Source: Pseudomonas congelans (GTDB taxonomy: Bacteria; Pseudomonadota; Gammaproteobacteria; Pseudomonadales; Pseudomonadaceae). Taken from it: a stretch of DNA of 64,000 bases. Shown in pieces: positions 1-7,460 of this stretch. Numbering within the stretch: the stretch's first letter is position 1; each line of letters opens with the position of its first letter. The stretch spans positions 866,980 through 930,979 of the forward strand of contig NZ_FNJH01000001.1 of the NCBI RefSeq assembly GCF_900103225.1, written 5' to 3'. The notes beneath the pieces are model-generated. The model saw only the letters and a list, made by a program, of their open reading frames with translations, did no database searches and was not told the origin of the DNA. The translations under genes and the position numbers were made by a program.

Positions 1-486
1 GCCGGCCCCTACGCGCAAAAGCTCATATCGGTGGCCTGGTTGCTCATGACCGAGCTTGAGGCGTATCTGGAAGACCTGGACGGCGCGGCGGACGAGCCCC
101 TGGTGGTCGATGCGTTGAGAATCAAACTGGCTGAGTTGATGGTCGACATCGACTGCCGACTCGCCGGTGCCGACACCCCGAACGAGCTGCACCAGTTCGC
201 ACTGTTCAGCGAGTACGGTCTTACCGATGTCATTGCCCACACAGGCCCCGTCGCCGTGGAATGGCTGGACATTCGCGCTGACAGCGCTGCAGGTCACGAC
301 AATGAAGCCGAGTGGCTGATCGAAGTGTTCAGGGAGCTGCTGGACGCCTTTCCCGGGAAATTGTTCAACCCCTTGCTGCCTGGCACTCAGGGTCAGGTTC
401 TGCGAACCCTGCGTGACTGGGACCGCTCCTGCCGTCTGGCAGGTGGCGACGCTGCCTTCCTGGCACCTTTGATGAGGTCTCTATGA
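1..486 (+). CDS. Unknown protein, 5' end outside the window
   Basis: The frame is open from base 1, so the gene starts to the left; a GTG at 31 is the first start-like codon inside the window but has no clear ribosome binding site. The visible 161 residues are mostly acidic and leucine-rich and look helical, with no motif I recognise. Its TGA overlaps the ATG of the following aminotransferase gene by four bases (ATGA), so it is almost certainly co-translated with that operon. Function unknown; position alone suggests a part in the same pathway. Confidence 0.6.
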   Translation, partial: AGPYAQKLISVAWLLMTELEAYLEDLDGAADEPLVVDALRIKLAELMVDIDCRLAGADTPNELHQFALFSEYGLTDVIAHTGPVAVEWLDIRADSAAGHDNEAEWLIEVFRELLDAFPGKLFNPLLPGTQGQVLRTLRDWDRSCRLAGGDAAFLAPLMRSL

Positions 487-1739
487 ACAGTCATGTCCTG
501 ACCGCGCCGGCGAGCGTACCAGCGCGCAAATCCTCATTCGTCGAACGTTACGGAGCGGTGTTTGGCCGTGAGCAAGGTCTTATGTTGCGCATGGCCGGGC
601 TGACCGCAGCCGAGCACTCGGCGCAAGGTTCGTGGATAACCGATGACACCGGCCGCCGCTGGCTGGACTTCGGCTCCTTCGGGCTGCACCTGCTGGGCCA
701 TCGCCACCCTGAAGTCGTGGCTGCGCTGACGCGGCAGGTCACATCGCTGGGCCTTTCCAGCCGGATACTGGCCAACGAATCCAGCCTGAGCGCCGCCGAG
801 CGGCTCGTGATGTGTGTCGGTCGTCCGGGCAACGGTGTGCTTTACGGCAACAGCGGTTCGGAGGTCATCGAAGCAGCCCTCAAGCTGGTGCGCATGCAGA
901 CCGGCCGGCGGCGAATCATCGCATTGACCCACGCCTATCATGGGCGGACCAGTGGCGCGCTGGCGGTCAGCTATGGCTATCGCGGGCACGCCACGCTGAT
1001 GCACGCCGAAGATGTCGTGTTCATTGCCGCCGGTGATCTTGCCGCTGCACGCCAGGCACTGGCAGAAGGCGATATTGCCGCAGTGATCGCCGAGCCGGTT
1101 CAGGGAGAGGGCGGAATCAGGCCGGTCGACCTGGGTTTTCTGAGCGAACTGGCAGGTCTGTGTCGCGAACATGGCGCGTTCATGATTCACGATGAGATTC
1201 AATCCGGCCTGGGGCGTAGCGGAGCGCTGGTCTGCGGCGCGCCTGCCGACATCATAGTGTTCGGCAAAACCCTGGGCGGCGGTGTGTTTCCGGTAGCCGC
1301 AGCCATTTACGACAGCAGCCGGTTCGGCGCACCGGCGCGTGATCCGGTCGTACATGCCTCGTCCTATGCCGGCAGCGCGCTGGCGGGAGCCGTGGTCAAC
1401 GCTGTGCTCGACGTGGTCAGCGATCCCGCATTCTGCCAGCGCGTCAACCAGCTGGGGCAGGTGGCCATGAGCATCCTGCGTGAGCGTTTAAAGGATTGTC
1501 CCGCCGTGGCTGAAGTGCGAGGCAGCGGCCTGATGATCGGGGTGGAATTCACCTCCAGCAACTATGTGGCGCAGACCCTGATCGAAGCCGCGCAGCGCAA
1601 CCTGCTGCTGGCTTTCTGCCTTAGCGCAACCCGGGTGCTGCGGGTTTATCCCGACGCGACCATCTCCCGAGACCACCTCGAACAAGGCCTCAACAGTTTC
1701 TGTGATGCCGTCGATGCGGCTTATCGTTCCATTCAATGA
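483..1739 (+). CDS. Class III PLP-dependent aminotransferase
   Basis: 418 residues, the usual size for the acetylornithine/ornithine/GABA aminotransferase family (fold type I). Visible family features are the YGNSGSEVIEAALK stretch near residues 121-134 (cofactor phosphate region), HAYHGRTSGAL, the EPVQGEGG block, the aspartate in IHDEIQSGLGR that would pair with the PLP pyridine nitrogen, and the Schiff-base lysine in FGKTLGGG (about K262). It should move an amino group between an omega-amine or amino acid and a keto acid or aldehyde; the substrate cannot be read from the sequence. It overlaps the upstream gene by four bases and is 12 bases ahead of the SRPBCC gene, in an operon with a reductase and a desaturase-like enzyme. 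That setting argues for secondary metabolism rather than arginine biosynthesis. The family call is firm, the substrate is not. Confidence 0.9.
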   Translation: MNSHVLTAPASVPARKSSFVERYGAVFGREQGLMLRMAGLTAAEHSAQGSWITDDTGRRWLDFGSFGLHLLGHRHPEVVAALTRQVTSLGLSSRILANESSLSAAERLVMCVGRPGNGVLYGNSGSEVIEAALKLVRMQTGRRRIIALTHAYHGRTSGALAVSYGYRGHATLMHAEDVVFIAAGDLAAARQALAEGDIAAVIAEPVQGEGGIRPVDLGFLSELAGLCREHGAFMIHDEIQSGLGRSGALVCGAPADIIVFGKTLGGGVFPVAAAIYDSSRFGAPARDPVVHASSYAGSALAGAVVNAVLDVVSDPAFCQRVNQLGQVAMSILRERLKDCPAVAEVRGSGLMIGVEFTSSNYVAQTLIEAAQRNLLLAFCLSATRVLRVYPDATISRDHLEQGLNSFCDAVDAAYRSIQ

Positions 1740-1751
1740 CGGAGAGTTCCT

Positions 1752-2219
1752 ATGCCTGATGTATCAACCAGTGTTCTTCTCGGTGATTTCGAGCCTGGCG
1801 AGGTCTGGCCGATTCTCTCGGACTTCGCGCGCTACCCCGACTTCATGAGCGATGTGCTGGAGGTGATCGTTCACCCCCGGCAGAGTGAATACGTTTCCAG
1901 TACGTGGCGCGTATTGATCAATGGCAGCGAGCTGACCTGGACCGAGCAGGATTGGCTGGTGACGGACGAGCGCATCGAGTTCAAGCAGATCGATGGCGAC
2001 CTTGAGGTCTGGTACGGCGAGTGGCTGCTGGTCCAGCGCGAAGACGGCTTGCACGTGGACCTGAATGTCACCTTCGACCTCGGCATCCCGTCGCTGGCCG
2101 AAGTCCTGCACCCGATCGGTGAACGTGCGATTCGCGCCAACAACATCCAGATGCTGGACGGGATACGCAATCAGCTGCTCGCTCGCCGTCAACAGCGGGT
2201 TGCGGCAGGGGGCTGCTGA
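1752..2219 (+). CDS. SRPBCC (START-like/polyketide cyclase-like) protein
   Basis: 155 residues that fit the helix-grip SRPBCC fold: an N-terminal strand, FEPGEVWPILSDFARYPDFM (residues 13-32, the typical 'va...vW.ll.d..rYP.fm' helix pair), a run of beta strands rich in W and E, and a long C-terminal helix. Such proteins bind hydrophobic ligands in a deep pocket and act as cyclases, aromatases, dehydratases or lipid/quinone chaperones. A GGAG box precedes the ATG, and the stop lies one base before the next start. In this operon it could hold or cyclise an intermediate; that is inference. Confidence 0.75.
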   Translation: MPDVSTSVLLGDFEPGEVWPILSDFARYPDFMSDVLEVIVHPRQSEYVSSTWRVLINGSELTWTEQDWLVTDERIEFKQIDGDLEVWYGEWLLVQREDGLHVDLNVTFDLGIPSLAEVLHPIGERAIRANNIQMLDGIRNQLLARRQQRVAAGGC

Positions 2220-2220
2220 T

Positions 2221-3330
2221 ATGCGCTCGACACTGATCATCACCGGCGCCAGTGGTGCGCTGGGCTCCTGGTTCGTGCGCGACTGGCTCAGTCAGCATCC
2301 GGACTCGCATGTGATTGCCTTGTTCCGATCCTCACAGGCGGCCAGTCGCTGCCTGCAGGATTTGCCTGCGCACAGTCGCTCGCGGCTCGAGTGCCGGATT
2401 GCCGACCTTACAGACGCCGACTCACTGAATACGCTGGCTGCCACGCTGCCCGCTATCGAGTGCGCCACGGCAGTCCATCTGGCTGCCGATGTGGCCTGGG
2501 ACAAGACCTTCGAAGAGATGCACGAGTTGAATGTCGACGGTGCGCAGCTGTTCTGCGGCTTTGTTCAGAAGCTGGTGCGCAAGCCTCATTTCATTTACGT
2601 GTCGACAGCGTTCACCCGTTGTGAAGGCTGGACCTATCGCAACGGTTACGAGGAAAGCAAGGCAGCGGCAGAGCGTGGCTTGCGTGAGGCCTTCGGCGCG
2701 CAGATGCCGATTTCCGTGTTCAGTTGCAGCCTGGTCATCGGCGCTACCAGCGATGGTGCAATCAGTCGCTTTCACGGCCTGTACCCGTTGATTCGCTTCA
2801 TCAATTCCTTTGCACCGCCGTTTCTGGTCGGCAATCGCCAGGGGCTGTTCGATCTGGTGCCTATCGATTGGGTGGTGGACGAATTGATCCACCTGGTCAG
2901 TCATTGCCTGGCCGGTGGCGAAGCGCGCGAGGTCGTCGCCTCGGCGGGGGATGCACGCCTGCCTTATGAGCAGGTAATCCGCATCATCGAGTCGCGCGTC
3001 GATCATGCCCGGCAGCAAGCGGGTATTGAGCCCTTGACCCCGGCACCGATCCTGCGCAGCCGGCAATGGGCGTTCCTCAAGCGATCGCTGGTCGCATGGC
3101 GCCCCGAAGGTATTTCGACCCGGGATTTCCGCTATTTCGAGCGCCTGTTGCAAATCTATGGCGTGTACGCCGAAAGCGATCTGGTCAGGCCACCGTTGAA
3201 TGTCCGGCGCCCGGCACCCGGCGCGGAAGTGTTTTTACCCAAAGCGGTGGATTACTGGCTGGCTCATGCGCCCGAGGCGCGGATCAGCCTGGACAAGCTC
3301 GTCGCCAAATCGGCGGCAATGCACGGTTAG
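2221..3330 (+). CDS. Extended SDR / fatty-acyl-reductase-like NAD(P)-dependent enzyme
   Basis: I start the gene at ATG 2221, one base after the SRPBCC stop; a longer frame reaches back to 2065 but would overlap most of that gene's 3' end. The 369-residue product opens with TLIITGASGALGSW (residues 4-17), the GxxGxxG dinucleotide loop, followed by an acidic DLTD motif, HLAADV, and the YxxxK catalytic pair in NGYEESK (Y143, K147). The layout resembles NAD-binding-4/thioester-reductase and NAD-dependent epimerase families. It may reduce an acyl thioester or a carbonyl, or epimerise a substrate; the sequence does not settle which. No transmembrane segments are evident. Confidence 0.8.
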   Translation: MRSTLIITGASGALGSWFVRDWLSQHPDSHVIALFRSSQAASRCLQDLPAHSRSRLECRIADLTDADSLNTLAATLPAIECATAVHLAADVAWDKTFEEMHELNVDGAQLFCGFVQKLVRKPHFIYVSTAFTRCEGWTYRNGYEESKAAAERGLREAFGAQMPISVFSCSLVIGATSDGAISRFHGLYPLIRFINSFAPPFLVGNRQGLFDLVPIDWVVDELIHLVSHCLAGGEAREVVASAGDARLPYEQVIRIIESRVDHARQQAGIEPLTPAPILRSRQWAFLKRSLVAWRPEGISTRDFRYFERLLQIYGVYAESDLVRPPLNVRRPAPGAEVFLPKAVDYWLAHAPEARISLDKLVAKSAAMHG

Positions 3331-3364
3331 CAGGCCCTTTCAACGATTGAACGGGAGATGGAAC

Positions 3365-4381
3365 ATGATAGACACAATCGAACTCGACACGATGGACAGT
3401 GGCGCTTACGACCGACGCTCCGAGCGCGCCATGCTGGCACGCGACAACCTGTCACTGACCGCAGATCTCAAGCAACTCAGCAACTGGCGGCAGGCCTTGC
3501 AGATCGGCGTGCAGTGGGCGGTGATCGCCGCCGCAGTCACGCTGGCTGAAGCCAGCGACTCGATGCTGGTGTGTCTGATCGCGGCACTGGTCATTGCGAC
3601 GCGACAGCACGCGTTGCTGGTACTCATGCACGATGCGGCGCATTTGCTGATCAGCCGTGACAGGCGGCGCAACGATCTGATTTCCAACGTGTTCCTGACG
3701 TTCCCGCTGACGTTGAGCACGTCACGCTATCGGGCCCACCACATTGCCCACCACAAGCACCTCAACACGCTGGACGATCCGGACTACGCCGATGCCTTCG
3801 CACCCGCCAGTTCCGGACTGTTCTGGCAGGCTCTGCTGCGCGACATCAGTGGGCTGTCGACCCTGCAATCGCTACGCACGATGGACAGCTTCAGCGTGAT
3901 CGGACTGTTCACTCACCCCGCGCCGTCGACCCGTATCGAGCGTTATCAGGCAATGGCCTTCTATGCCTGCGCCGCGCTGCTCATCACTGCTTTGCAGGCC
4001 TGGCCGGGTGTGCTGCTGTACTGGCTGGCGCCGCTGGTGTTCTTCCTGCCGCCGATTCTGCGCATTCGCAGCCTGTCGGAGCACGCAGGTCTTTCGACAC
4101 AGAGCGTGAAGCGCGATGCACGCAGTGTCAGTCCGGGCTGGCTGGAACGAGGGCTGTTTGCGCCGTGCAATATCAACCGGCACTGGGAGCATCACCTTTT
4201 TCAACAGATACCCAGCTATCACCTGGGCACCTTGTCCCGACGTCTGGCGCAACGCCTGCCTGGCTCGGCAGCCGCCTGCAACACCCAGGGTTATCTCTTG
4301 GGGGAACGCAGCATGCGCGCCGAGTTATATGGTGCCAACGGCCGGGCGCGTGCCGTGGCCTCTCTGGATCAGGAGGCTTGA
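3365..4381 (+). CDS. Fatty acid desaturase-like membrane di-iron enzyme
   Basis: The start is ATG 3365, preceded by GGGAG; a longer open frame from 3200 overlaps the upstream gene and is not needed. The 338-residue product has the three histidine boxes of membrane desaturases/hydroxylases: HDAAH (H89, H93), HHIAHHKH (H125, H126, H129, H130, H132) and HWEHH (H273, H276, H277), with hydrophobic helices at about residues 50-85 and 200-240. Such enzymes use O2 to desaturate or hydroxylate acyl chains or, in some natural-product pathways, other substrates. It is clearly paralogous to the C-terminal half of the fusion protein at 14755-16200: both have RQHAL, a HDAxH box, and the same spacing to the second box. 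The phaseolotoxin cluster of P. syringae also contains a desaturase gene (desI, from memory), so a desaturase in a toxin operon has precedent. Confidence 0.85.
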   Translation: MIDTIELDTMDSGAYDRRSERAMLARDNLSLTADLKQLSNWRQALQIGVQWAVIAAAVTLAEASDSMLVCLIAALVIATRQHALLVLMHDAAHLLISRDRRRNDLISNVFLTFPLTLSTSRYRAHHIAHHKHLNTLDDPDYADAFAPASSGLFWQALLRDISGLSTLQSLRTMDSFSVIGLFTHPAPSTRIERYQAMAFYACAALLITALQAWPGVLLYWLAPLVFFLPPILRIRSLSEHAGLSTQSVKRDARSVSPGWLERGLFAPCNINRHWEHHLFQQIPSYHLGTLSRRLAQRLPGSAAACNTQGYLLGERSMRAELYGANGRARAVASLDQEA

Positions 4382-4385
4382 ACCC

Positions 4386-4898
4386 ATGATGCTGACCGGT
4401 TCTGAAATAGTGAAGATGCGCGAGGTCGGCAGTGTCGTCATCGAGCCGTTCGACCCCGTACATGTCGAGGTCAACTCATATGGCTGTCACCTGGCTGATC
4501 TGCTTCTGGAGTACCGCAGCGACCGCATCGATCCTCACGGTGAGCTGGAGGTGGTCGAGCACCATATTCCGCCCGAAGGCTTCGTGCTGTACCCCAACCG
4601 TTTCTACCTGGGCGCCACTGCCGAGCAGATCGGCGGTATCGATTTTGCCAGCGAGCTTTACGCCAATGTGTCCACGGCGTCCTGTGGCGTTTTCATCCAG
4701 ACCAGTGCGCCGCTCGGTCATACCGGCGCGGCCATCAGCTGGACTCTGGAAATCGTTGTGACTCAACCGGTGCGGGTTTATGCCGGCACCAAAGTGGCCA
4801 AGGTCTGCTTCTGGGCGAACTTCGGCATGACCACCTGCTACGCGGGACGCTACTTGGGCTCCAAGAGCACCGTGCCCTCGAAAATCATTCTGGATTGA
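4386..4898 (+). CDS. dCTP deaminase/dUTPase-superfamily protein, copy A (keeps Glu, lacks RSSxxR)
   Basis: I take ATG 4386; the open frame runs further upstream only through the desaturase gene. The 170 residues carry the dCTP-deaminase beldtrefoil pattern: N-terminal LTGSEI, PFDPVHVEVNSYGCHL (the 'vnpnSydl.l' motif), GFVLYPNRFYLGAT, then the active-site region. Where E. coli Dcd has RSSLAR (including Ser111 and Arg115), this protein has VSTASC (residues 95-100). The residue aligned with catalytic Glu138 is kept (E122, in WTLEI). It is therefore unlikely to be an active homo-oligomeric dCTP deaminase. It lies two bases ahead of copy B, which has the reverse pattern. It could form a mixed oligomer with B, or bind rather than turn over a nucleotide. 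The fold call is firm; the activity is not. Confidence 0.82.
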   Translation: MMLTGSEIVKMREVGSVVIEPFDPVHVEVNSYGCHLADLLLEYRSDRIDPHGELEVVEHHIPPEGFVLYPNRFYLGATAEQIGGIDFASELYANVSTASCGVFIQTSAPLGHTGAAISWTLEIVVTQPVRVYAGTKVAKVCFWANFGMTTCYAGRYLGSKSTVPSKIILD

Positions 4899-4900
4899 CC

Positions 4901-5575
4901 ATGATATTGACCGGTAGTGAAATCGAAAATCGCGTGCGTTCGGGTGAAATCGTCATCAGTCCGTTTTCCCATGAGAACGTCAATCCCAACAGCTATAACT
5001 TCCGCCTGCATGACCAGATGAAGGTCTATGAAGACGATGTGATCGATGTGCGCGCCGAGGCGTCGACCCGAACCATCGAAATCGGTCCGGAAGGCTATGA
5101 ATTGCAGCCCATGAAGCTGTATCTGGCCTCGACCATAGAAACAATGGGCAGCACCCATTTCGTACCTACCTATGCGGCTCGGTCCTCGATCGCAAGGCTG
5201 GGCATGTTCATCAATCTGTCGGCACCGCTGGGCGACATCGGCTTTGTCGGGCGCTGGACCTTGCAGCTGTATGCGCTCAACCGCATTCGGGTTTACCCCG
5301 GCATGAACATCGGTCAAATGATGTTCTGGAACGTCAAGGGCGATATCGAGCTGTACTCCGGAAAATATCAGGGCGCGACCGAAGCCTTCGCGTCACGCAT
5401 CTTCATGGATTTCGAAAAAACGCCGCGTCCGCAGCCGCTGCTGCCCACCCTCGCGCCATTCCCCGTTGTAGCAGCCCAGGAAGAGGTCGATGCGGCACCC
5501 GATGCGCTGGCGGCCAGGTCCGGGCGAATGGCCACCGATATTCCACTGATAGCAGGAGGCCGTCGTGTCCAGTAA
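4901..5575 (+). CDS. dCTP deaminase/dUTPase-superfamily protein, copy B (keeps RSSIAR, Glu replaced by Gln)
   Basis: Starts at ATG 4901 just after copy A (TTG 4895 is an in-frame alternative). The 224-residue product shows LTGSEI, FSHENVNPNSYNFRL, GYELQPMKLYLAS and an intact RSSIAR box (R94, S95, S96, R99) matching the E. coli Dcd Ser111/Arg115 motif. The position of catalytic Glu138 is glutamine (Q122, in WTLQL). After the domain there is a proline/alanine-rich tail of about 45 residues (from RPQPLLP) that is not part of the usual fold. Copies A and B share about the same spacing between the two motifs (22-23 residues). The last 11 bases overlap the next gene's start. A housekeeping dcd is not expected here; the pair looks like a specialised, possibly hetero-oligomeric enzyme. 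Confidence 0.82.
   Translation: MILTGSEIENRVRSGEIVISPFSHENVNPNSYNFRLHDQMKVYEDDVIDVRAEASTRTIEIGPEGYELQPMKLYLASTIETMGSTHFVPTYAARSSIARLGMFINLSAPLGDIGFVGRWTLQLYALNRIRVYPGMNIGQMMFWNVKGDIELYSGKYQGATEAFASRIFMDFEKTPRPQPLLPTLAPFPVVAAQEEVDAAPDALAARSGRMATDIPLIAGGRRVQ
5554..5559 (+). promoter_or_regulatory. Shine-Dalgarno AGGAGG that fixes the GTG start at 5565
   Basis: A perfect AGGAGG lies five bases ahead of GTG 5565, inside the 3' end of dCTP-deaminase-like copy B. It supports the GTG start of the dikinase gene and the 11-base overlap between the two genes. Confidence 0.75.
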
Positions 5576-7460
5576 ATACTCGACTTTGAAACAGCTTGCC
5601 GGTGATCTGCCGGTGCCCGCCCTGAGCGCGCTGCAAGATGCAGATTACCGCGTGTTATGGCAGGACTTTGCCAGCCGCAAACAGGCCATCGAGGACACGC
5701 TGAAAACCGTGCGGATCACCGCCGGTGCCTTCCTTGACGAGCACATGGACAGAATCGCCCGGCTGGCCGAGTTCCAATGGAGTGACGCTGCCGACAGCCA
5801 TCTTCAGACGTTGCTCGAGCAGGCAGGCTTTGACGCCGACAGCGAACTTGCCGTGCGCTCTTCGGCGAATATCGAGGACGGTAACCAACACAGTTTCGCC
5901 GGAATCTTCAGCACGCATCTGTCGGTCAACGGGTTGCCTGCGCTCAAGGCAGCGATTCTGGATGTATGGCGCTCCGGGGTTTCCCGTCAGGCCATCCTGG
6001 AACGCTTGCGAGCGTCGATGCTGGAAACACCGGTCGAGATGACGGTGATCATGCAGCGCATGGTCAAGGCTCGCTTCGCAGGCGTTGCGTTCAGCCATGA
6101 TCCGCTGACTGGCGAGGCCGTGACGCTGATCGAAACGGTCGCATCGCTGGGTGAAGCGATGGTTTCCGGTGTGCAGAAAGGCATGTCGGCGCGGATAGGT
6201 GACCAGCAATTGCTGGACTGTGACCCTGCGCTGGAACCGCATACGGCGTTGCTGCTGGAGGTGGCTGCGCTGGCCTCCAGGGCATCTGCGGCGTTGGGGA
6301 TGCCTGCCGACATCGAATGGGCGGTGGATGAAGGGCAGCTCTGGCTGCTGCAGGCCAGACCCGTCACCAGCCTGCGCGAGGCGCGCAGCCTGGAGCCGGT
6401 GCTGGAGTGGACTGAACTCTACCTTGCCAGTGACGATGCACTGACGGACTTCCGTCCATTGCCTGCCTTTGCGCAGTATTTTCGAAGCAAGCGCCGTCCG
6501 CTGGCCTTGTTCGCGCAAACCCACGACGTCTCGGCAGGCCAGGCATTGCTGATAAAGGCCAATCGCCAGGGGCTGCTCGAACCGGCCATGAGCCAGGCTC
6601 TGCTGGACAGGCTCAAGACCAATCAAGTGGTACTGGACTTTTCCGATCAGGTTCGCCAGCAGATCCTCGAGCGTGGCGCACTGCGTGAACGGCTGCTTGA
6701 ACTCAGCGATGAGCGGGTGGTGTGTTTCGTGCTGCGCGAGTTTCTGAAAGGTGAAACCGGGCTGATCACCCAAGCGTGTGATGACGGCTCGACGACCTGT
6801 GAGTGGTCATCGGAAGGTTTGCTGGCGATCAATCGCGGCATTGCCGGCACTCAACGCGCGCGCCTGGCGACGAACGACCCGGGCGGCCCCGCCGATGCAC
6901 AGCAACTGCACAGCATCACGCATGCGGCTGGCGAGCTGCTGGGCTCGGTGCAACTGGAATGGGTAAGGGCAGGGCAGCAGTTGCACCTGATCGATTTTTC
7001 GCCGTTGTCGACGTTCGTGCAGGTGCAGGATTCAACGGAAATCCGCCTGATTTCTCCAGGTTATGCCGACGGGCCGGTGGTGCTGGTCACGGCGGGTCGA
7101 CAGCTGGAAGAACTGAGTATCTCGGCCACCGTGTCGATCAATTCGATCCCTTCGTCCAGCTCGCTGGGTGCCGAACTGGAAGAGCTTGAGCGGCAACTGC
7201 GTGTTCACGACGGGCAGGCGATTGTGGTTTCGCCGCGTCCTTACGCAGCCCTGGCGGCATTGCTGCCGTTCGCGCGCGGTTTTGTCTTCGAGCAGGCGTC
7301 CATGCTTTGCCATCTTTCGATTCTGTTGCGTGAACACGGCATTCCCGCCGTGGAGTCCGAGGCGCTGTATCAGCAGGGGCTTGCCGGCCAACGGATCACG
7401 TTCAGCCAGAGCCCGAAGGCTCTGCCTCACGCTGTCAACGAAGTACGGGAGCTACAATGA
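5565..7460 (+). CDS. ATP-grasp/phosphohistidine dikinase of the PEP-synthase / rifampin-phosphotransferase type
   Basis: 631 residues. The N-terminal ATP-grasp domain of the PPDK/PEP-synthase family is plain: LAVRSSANIEDG near residue 98, MQRMVKARFAGVAFSHDPLTG, and DIEWAVDEGQLWLLQARPVTS near 250. The C-terminal swivelling domain keeps the phospho-accepting histidine in SMLCHLSILLREHGIPAV (about H583). There is no room for the PEP/pyruvate-binding TIM barrel of PpsA (about 790 residues). The order ATP-grasp, variable middle domain (about 290-550), His domain is that of rifampin phosphotransferase, which transfers the beta-phosphate of ATP to an alcohol and releases AMP and Pi. I therefore infer a small-molecule dikinase whose middle domain binds the pathway intermediate. 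It starts with GTG behind a perfect AGGAGG, and its stop overlaps the next ATG. Confidence 0.8.
   Translation: MSSKYSTLKQLAGDLPVPALSALQDADYRVLWQDFASRKQAIEDTLKTVRITAGAFLDEHMDRIARLAEFQWSDAADSHLQTLLEQAGFDADSELAVRSSANIEDGNQHSFAGIFSTHLSVNGLPALKAAILDVWRSGVSRQAILERLRASMLETPVEMTVIMQRMVKARFAGVAFSHDPLTGEAVTLIETVASLGEAMVSGVQKGMSARIGDQQLLDCDPALEPHTALLLEVAALASRASAALGMPADIEWAVDEGQLWLLQARPVTSLREARSLEPVLEWTELYLASDDALTDFRPLPAFAQYFRSKRRPLALFAQTHDVSAGQALLIKANRQGLLEPAMSQALLDRLKTNQVVLDFSDQVRQQILERGALRERLLELSDERVVCFVLREFLKGETGLITQACDDGSTTCEWSSEGLLAINRGIAGTQRARLATNDPGGPADAQQLHSITHAAGELLGSVQLEWVRAGQQLHLIDFSPLSTFVQVQDSTEIRLISPGYADGPVVLVTAGRQLEELSISATVSINSIPSSSSLGAELEELERQLRVHDGQAIVVSPRPYAALAALLPFARGFVFEQASMLCHLSILLREHGIPAVESEALYQQGLAGQRITFSQSPKALPHAVNEVRELQ

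Noticed and set aside
4386..5575. Housekeeping dcd (dCTP deaminase) genes
   Set aside because: Each copy lacks part of the catalytic set, they are duplicated, and they sit in a biosynthetic-type operon.
5565..7460. Phosphoenolpyruvate synthase (ppsA)
   Set aside because: At 631 residues it lacks the PEP-binding barrel, and the His domain is C-terminal as in rifampin phosphotransferase.
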